In this document: positions 1 to 8,784 of the stretch, in pieces
How the letters are laid out: each line of letters starts with the position of its first letter
Numbering within the stretch: position 1 is the first letter of the stretch
From: Blastococcus sp. DSM 46786
Lineage (GTDB): Bacteria; Actinomycetota; Actinomycetes; Mycobacteriales; Geodermatophilaceae
Reading direction: 5' to 3'
NCBI RefSeq assembly: GCF_900109665.1
Contig: NZ_FOAO01000014.1
Location: 62,001 to 126,000 of the forward strand
Length of the DNA stretch: 64,000 nucleotides
Made by a program: the position numbers and the translations under genes
Notes under the pieces: generated by a model
Told to the model about the DNA's origin: nothing
The model's database searches: none
The model's input: only the letters and a program-made list of their open reading frames with translations

Positions 1-324
1 ATCGCCGCCGACCCGGCAGCGGCGCGGCCCGCTGACATCGTGATCCTGCACCGCGTCGTGTGCTGCTACCCCGACCACCCGGCGCTCCTCGCGGCGGCCG
101 CCCGGCACGCCCGCGACCAGCTGGTGTTCAGCTTCCCGCCGCGCACCCCGGTCTCCCGGGCGTTCGTCGCCGTCCAGAACCGGCTGCTCGGCTGGGGCGG
201 ACGCCGGTTCCGCACCTTCGCGCACCCGCCGGCGGAGATGCTCGCGGTCCTCGCCGAGCACGGGATGCACGCCGCCGTCGCGCACCGGGGTGCGGTGTGG
301 CAGGTCGCCCACGCGAGGCGCTGA
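1..324 (+). CDS. SAM-dependent methyltransferase, C-terminal part (cut by window edge)
   Basis: The frame is open from the first base, so the gene begins before the window; 107 residues are visible. The segment IVILHRVVCCYPD followed by a helix-rich stretch with FSFPP matches the late strands of a class I SAM methyltransferase fold, as in small-molecule or ubiquinone/protoporphyrin-type enzymes. The SAM-binding GxGxG motif would lie upstream and cannot be seen, so the substrate cannot be named. It is followed by a degraded MerR fragment. Confidence 0.6.
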   Translation: MAADPAAARPADIVILHRVVCCYPDHPALLAAAARHARDQLVFSFPPRTPVSRAFVAVQNRLLGWGGRRFRTFAHPPAEMLAVLAEHGMHAAVAHRGAVWQVAHARR

Positions 325-345
325 GTGCCCACGGGGTCTCCCTCG

Positions 346-523
346 ATCGGCCCGGTGGCCGACCTCGACCGGGCTGGTCCTGCGCTCGATCCGCTGGCGC
401 GAGGACAGTCGGCTGGTCGTCCCCACTGCCCGCACCAAGGGCGGCTTCCCCCTCTACAACGACGGCGACTTCGCCCGCCTGCACGAGCGGGTTCACGCTG
501 CTAGCGGGGCTGGTCGGTGGTGA
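346..523 (+). pseudogene. MerR-family regulator remnant, frameshifted and truncated
   Basis: From 346 the sequence reads IGPVAD in one frame, then after about one extra base continues from 368 in another frame as TGLVLRSIRW and on through LVVPTARTKGGFPLY to FARL. This matches the winged-helix domain of the intact MerR regulator at 6656 (TGLSLRTIRWYEEEGLVVP). By hand, 25 of 38 residues are identical from TGL to ARL. The dimerization helix is missing and the remnant runs into the 3' end of the opposite-strand sigma factor gene. There is no start codon or ribosome binding site in frame. It is a dead duplicate or relic of a related regulator. Confidence 0.75.
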
Positions 524-1715
524 GCTCCGTCTGCCGCTGGGTGAGGAAGGCGGTGTCGGCGTCGATCCGCGCCAGCGCGGCCGCCCGGCCGTAGGCGGCA
601 GCGGCCTCGTCGCGTCGCCCCAGCCGCTCCAGCATCGACCCACGCGAAGCGTGCAGCAGGTGGTAGCCGGCCAGGTCCTCCTCCAGATCCTGCAGAAGCC
701 GAAGGCCGGCCGCCGGGCCGTCGGTCTCGGCGACCGCTACCGCCCGGTTCAACGCCACCACCGGCGTCGGCAGCACCGCGAACAGCCGGTCGTAGAACCG
801 GACGATCGCCGCCCAGTCGGTCTGCTCGTACCGGGGTGCGGCGCAGTGGAGGGCCTGGATCGCTGCCTGGAGCTGGAACGGACCCAGCTGGCCGCGGCGC
901 AGGCACGCGAGCACCAGTTCCTGCCCCTCGGCAATCAGTGAGCGGTCCCACAGCAACCGGTCCTGGTCCCCGAGCTGCACGACCTGGGCTGCATCGGAGC
1001 GGGCCGGCATCCGGGCGTCGTTGAGCAGCATCAGGGCCAGCAGACCCGCAACCTCGGGTTCATCGGGCATCAGCCCGACCAGCACCCGGGTCAGCCAGAT
1101 CGCCTCGCCACGTAGGCCCCGCCGCTCGACGTCGTCGGCGCCGGCGTTGTAGATGAGGTACAGCACCGTCAGCACGGCCCGCAGCCGGCGCGGCAGGTCG
1201 GCGTCGGGGATGCGGTAGGGGATGCTCGCCGCCCTGATCTTGTACTTGGCGCGCACCAGCCGCTTCGCCATGGTCTCGTCGCTGACCAGGAAGGCGGCAG
1301 CGACCTCCGCGGGGGTCAGCCCGGCGACCAACCGCAGGGTCAGCGCCACCTGGTGCTCGACCCGCAGGGCGGGGTGGCAGCAGGTGAAGATGAGCCGCAG
1401 CTGGTCGTCGGGCCGCGGCGCCGGGACGTCGGGGCCCGGAGGTGGCTCTGACCGGAGGCGATCGGTCACGACCTGCTCGGTCAGCTGACGGCCCCGCCGC
1501 TCCCGGCGGACGACGTCGGTAGCCCGGTTCCGCGCGGTGGTGACGATCCAGCCGGCGGGGTTGTCCGGGGCACCGTCCCTCGGCCACCGGCTCATGGCGA
1601 TGACGAACGCGTCCTGGACGGCGTCTTCGGCGAGCGTGAGGTCACCGAAGAGCCGGGCCAGGGTCGCCACCGCCTGACCGTGCGCGGCCCGGAACGTCCG
1701 CTCGACGTCGTCCAC
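501..1715 (-). CDS. ECF RNA polymerase sigma factor, ECF42 type
   Basis: 404 residues with GTG start and a GGAG upstream. Region 2 covers about residues 8-75 ([18 protein letters not shown], then [20 protein letters not shown]). Region 4 covers about 115-165 ([19 protein letters not shown] then [13 protein letters not shown]). The remaining 240 residues form the helical, TPR-like extension typical of the ECF42 group, which lacks a classical anti-sigma factor. Known ECF42 genes sit beside one or more DGPF/YCII proteins, and that is so here: the DGPF gene ends 12 bases upstream on the same strand. The extension is thought to control activity in this family. The target promoters are unknown. Confidence 0.85.
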   Translation of the reverse strand: MDDVERTFRAAHGQAVATLARLFGDLTLAEDAVQDAFVIAMSRWPRDGAPDNPAGWIVTTARNRATDVVRRERRGRQLTEQVVTDRLRSEPPPGPDVPAPRPDDQLRLIFTCCHPALRVEHQVALTLRLVAGLTPAEVAAAFLVSDETMAKRLVRAKYKIRAASIPYRIPDADLPRRLRAVLTVLYLIYNAGADDVERRGLRGEAIWLTRVLVGLMPDEPEVAGLLALMLLNDARMPARSDAAQVVQLGDQDRLLWDRSLIAEGQELVLACLRRGQLGPFQLQAAIQALHCAAPRYEQTDWAAIVRFYDRLFAVLPTPVVALNRAVAVAETDGPAAGLRLLQDLEEDLAGYHLLHASRGSMLERLGRRDEAAAAYGRAAALARIDADTAFLTQRQTELTTDQPR

Positions 1716-1727
1716 TCCCCGGCTCCG

Positions 1728-2111
1728 TCAGTGGCCGCCGGCCGGAACCCGCCCGGTGGCCCGGAACGGCCGCACCTCGATGTCGTGGTCGATCGCCTCG
1801 ACCACCTTCTCCGCCCATGTCAGCGCCTCGTCGAGGTCTGCGGCATTGACGACGTAGAACCCCCCGATGTGCTCCTTCGCCTCCACGAACGGCCCGTCGG
1901 TGGTCACCTTGTCCCGGCCGGTGCCACCCCGCACCACGGTGGCCGCGTCGGGACCGTGCAGCGCACCGCCGAACGCAAACGCTCCGGCCCGGTCCATCTC
2001 CTCCTCCAGGGCGATCACCCGACCCATGAACGCCTGCATCTCCTCGGCCGTGGCAGGCGCTCCGTTCGCCTGTCCTTCAACCGCGTACACCGACAACAGG
2101 TACTGGTTCAT
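1728..2111 (-). CDS. YCII/DGPF-domain protein, ECF42 partner
   Basis: 127 residues. I chose the ATG at 2111 because GAGGAG lies 5-6 bases upstream; a GTG at 2117 would be too close to it. The DGPF signature is visible as TDGPFVEAKEHIGGFYVV, and the N-terminus MNQYLLSVY is typical of the ferredoxin-like YCII fold. Proteins of this group are encoded with ECF42 sigma factors and are presumed to modulate or be part of the same response; no enzymatic role is established. It lies directly upstream of the sigma gene, probably in one transcript. Confidence 0.85.
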   Translation of the reverse strand: MNQYLLSVYAVEGQANGAPATAEEMQAFMGRVIALEEEMDRAGAFAFGGALHGPDAATVVRGGTGRDKVTTDGPFVEAKEHIGGFYVVNAADLDEALTWAEKVVEAIDHDIEVRPFRATGRVPAGGH

Positions 2112-2423
2112 CTGCACTCCTCACGTCCGCGGGAGGATCCCGCTCCGACCTGCTGACGAACAGCACCGGGCGGATCAGGACACTCCGGCACGGGGATCCG
2201 GCAGACAACCACCATCAGCGGCCTCCGTGAAAATCCGGGCGTGCGCGGCCGGGCTCACATCCGGTGGACGACGGCGCGGTGCTCGGCGGTGAGCTCGGCG
2301 CACTCGACCGTGCAGACGTTTCGAGCAGCCGGCGGACTCGTCGGGGTGGGCAACCCCACGGCCTCGGCCACGCCCCTTCCGCCGAGCACGACACCGGCGG
2401 GGCCATGACGTGACTTCCGGCGG
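2112..2423. other. Intergenic region, no gene recognised
   Basis: About 310 bases upstream of the YCII-sigma pair and downstream of the sugar porter. It should hold the promoter of the YCII-sigma transcript. Short open frames on the minus strand look like shadows with arginine- and proline-rich translations. No convincing hairpin or palindrome was found. Confidence 0.5.
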
Positions 2424-3830
2424 CTACTCCATGTCCTCGAGCTGGCGGCCCTTCGTCTCCCGCACGAACTTGGCGACGAAGAGGAAGGAGAGGACGGCGA
2501 ACGCCGTGTAGAGGCCGTACGCCAGCGACAACCCGATGGCGGCCAGCACCGGGAACGTCTGGGAGATGACGAAGTTGCTGATCCACTGCGCGGACGCGGC
2601 CAGCCCGAGGGCGCCGGCGCGGATCCGGTTGTTGAACATCTCACCGAGCAGCACCCAGACCACCGGGCCCCACGACGCCCCGAAGAAGACGACGAAGAGG
2701 TTGGCCGCCACCAGCGCGACGATCCCCGCCGCGTCGCCCAGCACCGGCTCGCCGTCGACGACGGGGGCGGTGCCGAACGTCCAGGCCAGCGTGCCCAGGC
2801 TCAGCGCCATCCCCGCCGAGCCGACGAGCAGCAGGATCCGCCGGCCTACCTTGTCGATGGTGGCGATGGCGACCAGCGTCACCACGATGTTGGTGACCGA
2901 GGTGATGACGGTGATCGTGAGGGCATCGGATTCGCTGAACCCGACCTGCTGCCACAGCGCGGTGCTGTAGTAGAAGATCACGTTGATCCCCACGGCCTGC
3001 TGGAACACCGAGAGCAGGATCCCCACCCAGACGATCGGTTTGAGGCCGAGGACGTGCCCGCGCAGGTCGGCGAAGCCGGCCTTGCGCCGGTCCTCGGCCC
3101 GCACCGTGCGCTGGATCTCCGTGATCCGGTCGTCCACCCCGGCGGTGAGCACCCCGGCGAGCACCCGGCGCGCCTCCTTCGGCTCCCCCTGGGCGACGAG
3201 GTAGCGCGGGGACTCCGGGATGGTCAGGCACATCACCAGGTACACCAGCCCCGGCAGGGCCTCGGCCATGAACATCCAGCGCCAGGCCTCGAGGCCGAAG
3301 GCCAGGTCCTCGGCCGCGCCTCCCGCGAGGTTGGCGAGCAGGGCGTCGACCAGCAGCGCGATGAAGATGCCGGTGACGATCGCCAACTGCTGCAAGGAGC
3401 CCAGCCGGCCGCGGATCGGGGCCGGCGAGATCTCGGCGATGTAGGCCGGAGCGATGACCGACGCCGCGCCGACCGCAACGCCGCCGATCACCCGCCAGAT
3501 CGTCAGGTCGACCGGCCCCATGGCCAGGCCGGAACCGATCGCGCTGCTGATGAACAGCACCGCGGCCCCGAACATCACCCGGATCCGGCCGTACCGGTCG
3601 GCCACCCGGCCCGCGCCCCAGGCGCCGAGCGCCGCACCCAGCAGCGCTGACGCGACGACGAAGCCGGTGACGCCCGCGCTCATCGCGAAGTCCGCGCGCA
3701 GCGCCACGACGGCGCCGTTGATCACGGCGGTGTCGTAGCCGAACAGGAACCCACCGAGGGCGGCGACCGCCGCGAGGTGGATGGCCCGGACGGTGTTGTA
3801 CTGCTCCTGGGTGCCCGTCGTCTCGGCCAT
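2424..3830 (-). CDS. MFS sugar:proton symporter (sugar porter family)
   Basis: 468 residues from the ATG at 3830; upstream in-frame starts would add an arginine- and cysteine-rich tail foreign to the family. The sugar-porter signatures are clear: GFLFGYDTAVINGA in helix 1, GRVADRYGRI in loop 2-3, PAYIAEISPAPIRGRLGS in loop 4-5, ESPRYLV after helix 6, GRRILLL in loop 8-9, and a C-terminal EMFNNRIRAGALG. About twelve membrane helices are expected. The family imports hexoses or pentoses (XylE, GalP, IolT types) with protons; the substrate cannot be told from sequence. No sugar catabolic gene is adjacent. Confidence 0.85.
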   Translation of the reverse strand: MAETTGTQEQYNTVRAIHLAAVAALGGFLFGYDTAVINGAVVALRADFAMSAGVTGFVVASALLGAALGAWGAGRVADRYGRIRVMFGAAVLFISSAIGSGLAMGPVDLTIWRVIGGVAVGAASVIAPAYIAEISPAPIRGRLGSLQQLAIVTGIFIALLVDALLANLAGGAAEDLAFGLEAWRWMFMAEALPGLVYLVMCLTIPESPRYLVAQGEPKEARRVLAGVLTAGVDDRITEIQRTVRAEDRRKAGFADLRGHVLGLKPIVWVGILLSVFQQAVGINVIFYYSTALWQQVGFSESDALTITVITSVTNIVVTLVAIATIDKVGRRILLLVGSAGMALSLGTLAWTFGTAPVVDGEPVLGDAAGIVALVAANLFVVFFGASWGPVVWVLLGEMFNNRIRAGALGLAASAQWISNFVISQTFPVLAAIGLSLAYGLYTAFAVLSFLFVAKFVRETKGRQLEDME

Positions 3831-4125
3831 GTCACGCCCCGCTCCGGAAGTGGTGGGTCGCGCCATGTGACCACACGCACCGACCGGGCGGCATCTCCAC
3901 GGCCCGGCGACGTCGCGGCAGGGCTTCCTCCCCAGGCCCTGGCGGTCCCGCTGCCCCACCGTGCTGGTGCAGATCTTCGACCGGCCGCTCACCGAAGCCC
4001 TCGTCGAGTTCGGCGACCTCGTCGGTCGGGCCGACGAGGCACGGTCGGGGCACGGCGGCTGCTGCGTGCGGAGCGCCGAGTCCCGACCGCGGGCGCCTCC
4101 ACCGGCGGCGCGACGGGCAGCGGGG
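3831..4125. other. Intergenic region, no gene recognised
   Basis: The roughly 295 bases hold the promoter of the sugar porter (minus strand) and the downstream end of the YcnI gene. A 73-codon minus-strand frame from 4053 to 3832 has no ribosome binding site and an implausible translation. I found no RNA gene or strong hairpin. Confidence 0.4.
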
Positions 4126-4860
4126 TCAGCCGGCGCGTCGCCGCGAGCCGAGCGCCAGCACCAGGGCGGCGACGCCGGCGATCAGCCCGAGCCCGCCGAC
4201 GACGAGGGCGGTCACCGCCAGCCCCGAGCCGTCGGCGGTCTCCGCTGCGGCCGCCTCGTCCACCTCCGTCGTCGCCCCGGAGGACGCCGTGCCGGTGCCG
4301 CCACCGTGCGCGGAGTCGGCCGCACCGGTCAGCGTCAGCACCGGGGCGGGGCTCTGCGGCTCGTCCTGGCCCTCCACGGTCGGCTCGATCCAGGCCTGCT
4401 CCGTGCCGTCGTCGTAGGTCTGGATCGCCGGGAAGAAGATCTCGTCCACCTCGGGGATCGGACCGGCGCTGATGGAGAAGGTCTGGTACTGGCCGGGCGC
4501 GATCCCCGCCCCCGGGTCGGCGGTCCAGGTGATCTCGGAGACCGCCTCGGTCACCTCGGTCCCGTGCACCTCGACCGGCGGGTCGACCGGTCCGGTGGTG
4601 GTGGTCGCCGTCCAGCCGGGCACCGGCTTCACGCTGACCGAGGCGAGCGGGGTCTCGGCGGGGATCTGCACCCGCAGGGAGACCGTCGAGGCCGTGTCGC
4701 TCTCGTTCGGCACCCGGAAGGTCATCTCACCGAAGCCGCCCGGGGCGGCATCGTCCGAGGACACCCGGACGTGCGCCGAGGCCGCGCCGGCACCGGCGGC
4801 GAGGACCACCGCCGTGGCGAGAGAGGACGCGGCGAGCGCGCGGAGGGGGCGGACGGGCAC
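4126..4860 (-). CDS. ycnI: YcnI-type (DUF1775) secreted copper-binding protein
   Basis: 244 residues from a GTG at 4860 with AAGGAG 7-8 bases upstream; longer in-frame starts lack this site. Residues 1-29 are a Sec signal peptide (hydrophobic stretch, then AGAASA) and cleavage after Ala29 leaves His30 as the first mature residue. In characterised YcnI the N-terminal histidine is a Cu(II) ligand, so metal binding is likely here. The DUF1775 beta-sandwich spans about 30-165 (FRVPNES, GWTATTTTGP, ITWTADPG). An acidic/Gly-Ser linker leads to one C-terminal membrane helix and the RRR anchor. It is unusual in having no CopC/CopD or PCu(A)C neighbour in view. Confidence 0.85.
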   Translation of the reverse strand: MPVRPLRALAASSLATAVVLAAGAGAASAHVRVSSDDAAPGGFGEMTFRVPNESDTASTVSLRVQIPAETPLASVSVKPVPGWTATTTTGPVDPPVEVHGTEVTEAVSEITWTADPGAGIAPGQYQTFSISAGPIPEVDEIFFPAIQTYDDGTEQAWIEPTVEGQDEPQSPAPVLTLTGAADSAHGGGTGTASSGATTEVDEAAAAETADGSGLAVTALVVGGLGLIAGVAALVLALGSRRRAG

Positions 4861-5165
4861 GGCGGGCTCCTTCGTCGACCGCCGGCTCGGCAGGCTGCCG
4901 GACCGTGCGGTGGTCCAGTAGTCGCTCCGGCTCCCCGCGGAGTTCCCGCGGCGGGTCAGGAGTGACGACGGCCACTCCCCCGGCACGGTGACGAACGACT
5001 CACCGGCCGAACCCTGACGTGAGGGACGAGTTGCCGCAGACTCTGGGTGAGCCCGGCGCCCCAGCGCGCCGTACCGCAGGTGCACCGGCGCACCTCGCAC
5101 CGAGACCCGCACCGCCCGGTGCCGCACCCCCGCGCCCCCGACGGCGCACCAACCGAGACGGACCC
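4861..5165. other. Divergent intergenic region between ycnI and the SulP gene
   Basis: About 305 bases that must carry the promoters for ycnI (minus) and the SulP-MerR pair (plus). A small inverted repeat with CCGCGG arms lies near 4937-4953. No clear -35/-10 pair or coding sequence could be picked out by eye. Confidence 0.4.
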
Positions 5166-6656
5166 ATGTCCTCAGCCACCGCCGCCCCGCCCACGCCCCG
5201 CACCCGCCGGCCGGCGTGGCTCTCGCCGACGACCGCCCGCACCGAGGTGCTCGCCGGCCTCGTCGTCGCCCTCGCCCTCATCCCGGAGGCGATCAGCTTC
5301 TCCATCCTCGCCGGGGTCGACCCGCGCGTGGGCCTGTTCTCCTCGTTCGTGATGGCCGTCGTCATCGCCTTCACCGGCGGCCGCCCGGCGATGATCACCG
5401 CCGCCACCGGCGCGATCGCGCTCGTCGTCGCCCCCCTGGCCCTCGAGCACGGCGTCGAGTACCTGTTCGCCGCCGTCGTCCTCGGCGGGGTCTTCCAGGT
5501 GCTGCTCGCCGCGGCCGGTGTCGCCCGGCTGATGCGCTTCATCCCCCGCAGCGTCATGGTCGGCTTCGTCAACGCCCTGGCGATCCTGATCTTCTCCGCG
5601 CAGCTGCCGCACCTGGTCGACGTCCCCTGGCTGGTCTACCCGCTGGTCGCCGCCGGGCTGGCGATGATCTTCCTGCTGCCCCGGCTGACGGCCGCCGTCC
5701 CCTCGCCGCTGATCTCGATCGTGGTGCTCACCGGTCTCACCATCGCCGCCGGCTGGACCCTGCCGGACGTCGGTGACCAGGGGGAGCTCCCCGACAGCCT
5801 GCCCTTCTTCGGCATCCCGGCGGTCCCGTTCACCTGGGAGACGCTGACGATCATCGCGCCCTTCGCGCTGGGCGTGGCCCTGGTCGGGTTGATGGAGTCG
5901 CTCATGACGGCGAAGCTGGTCGACGACCTCACCGACACAGGCTCGGACAAGATGCGGGAGTCGTGGGGTCAGGGCGTGGCGAACGTGGCGTCCGGCTTCT
6001 TCGGCGGCATGGGCGGTTGCGCGATGATCGGCCAGACGATGATCAACGTGAAGTCCGGCGCCCGGACCCGGCTGTCGACGTTCCTCTCCGGCATCTTCCT
6101 GCTGATCCTCGTCGTGGCGCTCGGCGACGTGGTCGCGATCATCCCGATGGCCGCCCTGGTCGCCGTCATGATCTTCGTGTCGATCGCCACCTTCGACTGG
6201 CACAGCCTGCGCACCATCCACCGGATGCCGCGCAGCGAGACGACGGTGATGCTCACGACCGTCGCCGGCACGCTGATCACCCACAACCTGGCCATCGGGG
6301 TCGGCGTCGGCGTCCTGGTCGCCTGCGTGCTCTTCGCCCGCCGGGTGGCGCACCTCGTCGAGGTCACCAGCGTCCTCGACCCCGACGGCGGGACGCGCGT
6401 CTACTCGGTCCACGGCGCCCTGTTCTTCGCCTCGAGCAACGACCTCGTCTCCCAGTTCGACTACAACGGCGACCCGGAGAGCGTCGTGGTCGACCTGTCC
6501 GACGCGCACGTCTGGGACGCCTCGACCGTCGCCGTGCTCGACGCGATCACGCACAAGTACGGGATGCGCGGGAAGACGGTGGAGTTCGTCGGGCTCACCG
6601 GCCACTCGGCCGACCGGTTCCAGCGGCACACCGGCCGGCTCGCCGGGGCGCACTGA
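5166..6656 (+). CDS. SulP-family anion transporter with STAS domain
   Basis: 496 residues. I start at the ATG at 5166 because the frame upstream is proline/arginine-rich and resembles noncoding DNA. The first transmembrane block has the SulP signature VVALALIPEAISFSILAGVDP, then about ten to twelve helices to residue 390. A STAS domain occupies roughly 400-490 (VHGALFFASSNDLV, VVVDLSDAHVWDASTVAVLD). Family members move sulfate, bicarbonate or other anions, usually with Na+ or H+. This one cannot be assigned a substrate; no cysteine-synthesis or carbonic anhydrase gene is adjacent. The next gene, a MerR regulator, overlaps its stop codon. Confidence 0.88.
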   Translation: MSSATAAPPTPRTRRPAWLSPTTARTEVLAGLVVALALIPEAISFSILAGVDPRVGLFSSFVMAVVIAFTGGRPAMITAATGAIALVVAPLALEHGVEYLFAAVVLGGVFQVLLAAAGVARLMRFIPRSVMVGFVNALAILIFSAQLPHLVDVPWLVYPLVAAGLAMIFLLPRLTAAVPSPLISIVVLTGLTIAAGWTLPDVGDQGELPDSLPFFGIPAVPFTWETLTIIAPFALGVALVGLMESLMTAKLVDDLTDTGSDKMRESWGQGVANVASGFFGGMGGCAMIGQTMINVKSGARTRLSTFLSGIFLLILVVALGDVVAIIPMAALVAVMIFVSIATFDWHSLRTIHRMPRSETTVMLTTVAGTLITHNLAIGVGVGVLVACVLFARRVAHLVEVTSVLDPDGGTRVYSVHGALFFASSNDLVSQFDYNGDPESVVVDLSDAHVWDASTVAVLDAITHKYGMRGKTVEFVGLTGHSADRFQRHTGRLAGAH

Positions 6657-7051
6657 TGCAGGTGACGCGCACGGGGCTGCTGCAGATCGGCCAGGTCGCC
6701 GAGCGCACCGGGCTGAGCCTGCGCACCATCCGCTGGTACGAGGAGGAGGGCCTCGTCGTCCCGACCTCGCGGACCGAGGGCGGCTTCCGGCTGTACAGCG
6801 CCGACGACGTCGCCCGCCTCGAGGTGATCAAGCGGATGAAGCCGCTCGGGTTCGCACTGGAGGAGATGCGCGAGCTGCTGGGCCTGCTCGCCGACCTCGA
6901 CGCCGGCACCGGCGACCCGTCCGCGCTGCTGGACCGGCTGCGGATGTTCCACGAGGCGGCGACCGCCCGGGTCACCGCCCTCCGCGAGCAGCTCGCCGTC
7001 GCCGAGGGGTTCGCCACCGGGCTGGCAGCCCAGCTCGACGCCCGGGACTGA
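6656..7051 (+). CDS. MerR-family transcriptional regulator
   Basis: 131 residues. The ATG shares a base with the SulP stop (TGATG), so the two are translationally coupled. Residues 10-80 form the winged helix-turn-helix (IGQVAERTGLSLRTIRWYEE, GGFRLYSADDVARL), followed by a dimerization helix rich in Leu, Ala and Glu. There are no cysteines at all, which excludes a mercury/copper/zinc thiol sensor of the MerR, CueR or ZntR type. It probably controls its own operon, perhaps sensing an anion-linked signal. A broken relative lies at 346-523. Confidence 0.85.
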   Translation: MQVTRTGLLQIGQVAERTGLSLRTIRWYEEEGLVVPTSRTEGGFRLYSADDVARLEVIKRMKPLGFALEEMRELLGLLADLDAGTGDPSALLDRLRMFHEAATARVTALREQLAVAEGFATGLAAQLDARD

Positions 7052-7098
7052 CCCGCCCGCCGGGGCGGCCGGTCACCCGGAACCGGCCGCTCCCGCGA

Positions 7099-7254
7099 TC
7101 ACACCCTGGTGTTGCGCTTGGTCCACCCCCAGGCCGCGGTGGCCAGGAACAGCACCACGCCGATGACGAGCAGCCAGAACAACCCCTCGACGATGGCTCC
7201 TAGGACGGCGAGCGCCAGCCACACGACCAGCAGCAGTCCGATCAGTCCGAGCAC
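7099..7254 (-). CDS. Small two-helix membrane protein
   Basis: 51 residues starting with GTG at 7254, preceded by a strong GGGAGGAGG purine run 5-6 bases upstream. Nearly the whole chain is hydrophobic: one helix at about 2-19 and a second at about 24-43, ending in the basic tail WTKRNTRV. Such tiny integral membrane proteins are common in actinobacteria and have no assigned function. It stands alone between convergent and divergent neighbours. Confidence 0.7.
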   Translation of the reverse strand: MLGLIGLLLVVWLALAVLGAIVEGLFWLLVIGVVLFLATAAWGWTKRNTRV

Positions 7255-7444
7255 GGGATCCTCCTCCCCCTCGGCGCGTGGGCGCTCCGCGACCCGCGCG
7301 CACGTCCGACGTGCCGGTGACCGGGGTCGCGTACCCGACCGGCGCCACCACCATGCGCCGCACCCGCACACGGGACCGGTGGAGGCGTCAGGATGGGCGC
7401 GCGCGCCGGCGCACCGTCGCGGGCAGCGGACGGAGGTGGGGGGC

Positions 7445-8695
7445 ATGACGGGACGGGCGCCGGCCTCCATCGGGGATCCTGCCGCGGCACGACCACGCCG
7501 CGCTCCCGGGACGGCGGCGGGAGCGCACGCCGCCACGTCCCCGCCGACCGGCCGGACCGGGTTCCTCCAGCGCGAGGCGACGATCGCGGGACGGGCACTG
7601 GTGATCGGCCTGGCCGCGCTCGGGCTGGTCTGGCTGGTGCTCCAGGTCCAGTTCGTCGCCGCCGCGGCGATGCTCGGCATCGCTCAGGTCGCCATGCTGT
7701 GGCCGATCGCGAGCTGGCTGCGGCGGCACGGCGTGCCGGCGGTGCTCGCGGCGATCCTCTGCGTCGTCGGCTACCTGGCCTTCTTCGTCAGCGTGCTGAC
7801 CTTCCTGGTCCTGCAGCTCATCGAGGCCTGGCCGGGCCTGGTCGCCGCCGGCGTCGACGCCGTGAACTCCACGACCGCATGGGTGCAGGCGCGGACCGAC
7901 GACCTGGACAACGCCGGGCTGGACCAGGTGCTCGAGCAGCTGGAGTCCTCGGTGGGCACGGCGGCCGCCGGTCTCGGGGGCGCGGCCGCCCAGGGGCTGA
8001 ACGCGGTCGGCACCATCACCACGGTCCTGCTCATCGCGCTCTTCTTCACCCTCTTCGCCCTCACCAGCGGGGACCGGCTGTGGCGGCAGTTCGTCCGCGC
8101 GCTGCCCGTGGAATACCGGTCGCCGACCGACGCCGCCTTCCGCGCCGGCCTGCGCACGGCCGGGGCGTGGTTCTACGCCTCGACCGCCACCGGGCTGGTC
8201 GACGGCGTGCTCATCGGCCTCGGGCTGTGGCTGCTCGACGTCCCGCTGGCCCTCCCGCTCGGCGCGCTGACGTTCCTGCTCGCCTACGTGCCTCTCGTCG
8301 GCGCGACGCTCGCCGGCGCCGTGGCGGTGGCGGTGGCCGGCGTGACCAACGGCTGGAGCACGGCGCTGTGGGCGCTCCTCGTCGTCGTCGTGGTGCAGCA
8401 GATCGAGGGCAACGTGCTCGCGCCGCTCCTGCTGTCGCGGGCGATCAGCTTCCACCCGCTGGTCGTGCTGCTGCTCACCACCGGGGCCGCCTCCGCCTTC
8501 GGCCTGCTGGGTCTGTTCGTCGCGGTGCCGGTGGCCGGCGTGCTCGCAGCGGCCGTGCAGGGCTGGCGGCGGCAGGTCGGCCGGCAGGCGGCGGAGCCAC
8601 CGGACGACGGCGACGCCGTGGCCGGCGGGCGGACCGACGACGAGGTCGACGGCGCAGGCCGTCCACCTGCGCGACCGGGGACGCCGGCGTCCTGA
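7445..8695 (+). CDS. AI-2E family transporter (PerM/TqsA-like permease)
   Basis: 416 residues from the ATG at 7445, which follows CGGAGG. The N-terminal 40 residues are Ala/Pro-rich and variable. Then come paired hydrophobic helices (from RALVIGLAALGLVW) and a cytosolic/periplasmic loop around 140-180. The conserved C-terminal block contains PLVGATLAG and VVQQIEGNVLAPLLLSRAI, the hallmark of this family. Members form oligomeric permeases; some export autoinducer-2, others act in Na+/H+ exchange. The name does not prove quorum-sensing function here, and no luxS-like gene is nearby. Confidence 0.85.
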   Translation: MTGRAPASIGDPAAARPRRAPGTAAGAHAATSPPTGRTGFLQREATIAGRALVIGLAALGLVWLVLQVQFVAAAAMLGIAQVAMLWPIASWLRRHGVPAVLAAILCVVGYLAFFVSVLTFLVLQLIEAWPGLVAAGVDAVNSTTAWVQARTDDLDNAGLDQVLEQLESSVGTAAAGLGGAAAQGLNAVGTITTVLLIALFFTLFALTSGDRLWRQFVRALPVEYRSPTDAAFRAGLRTAGAWFYASTATGLVDGVLIGLGLWLLDVPLALPLGALTFLLAYVPLVGATLAGAVAVAVAGVTNGWSTALWALLVVVVVQQIEGNVLAPLLLSRAISFHPLVVLLLTTGAASAFGLLGLFVAVPVAGVLAAAVQGWRRQVGRQAAEPPDDGDAVAGGRTDDEVDGAGRPPARPGTPAS

Positions 8696-8784
8696 CCGTG
8701 GCACGGGGCGCGCGCGCTCGACCTGCCGACCGGCGCGATCACCGCTAGCGTTCGCCCGATCATCTTCTCCGCCGGAGGTGGGCC

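Noticed and set aside
3832-4053. 73-codon minus-strand gene in the gap before ycnI
   Set aside because: No ribosome binding site and no family-like translation.
7445-8695. Quorum-sensing AI-2 exporter
   Set aside because: The AI-2E family name is historic; no luxS or lsr gene is nearby and many members serve in Na+/H+ balance.
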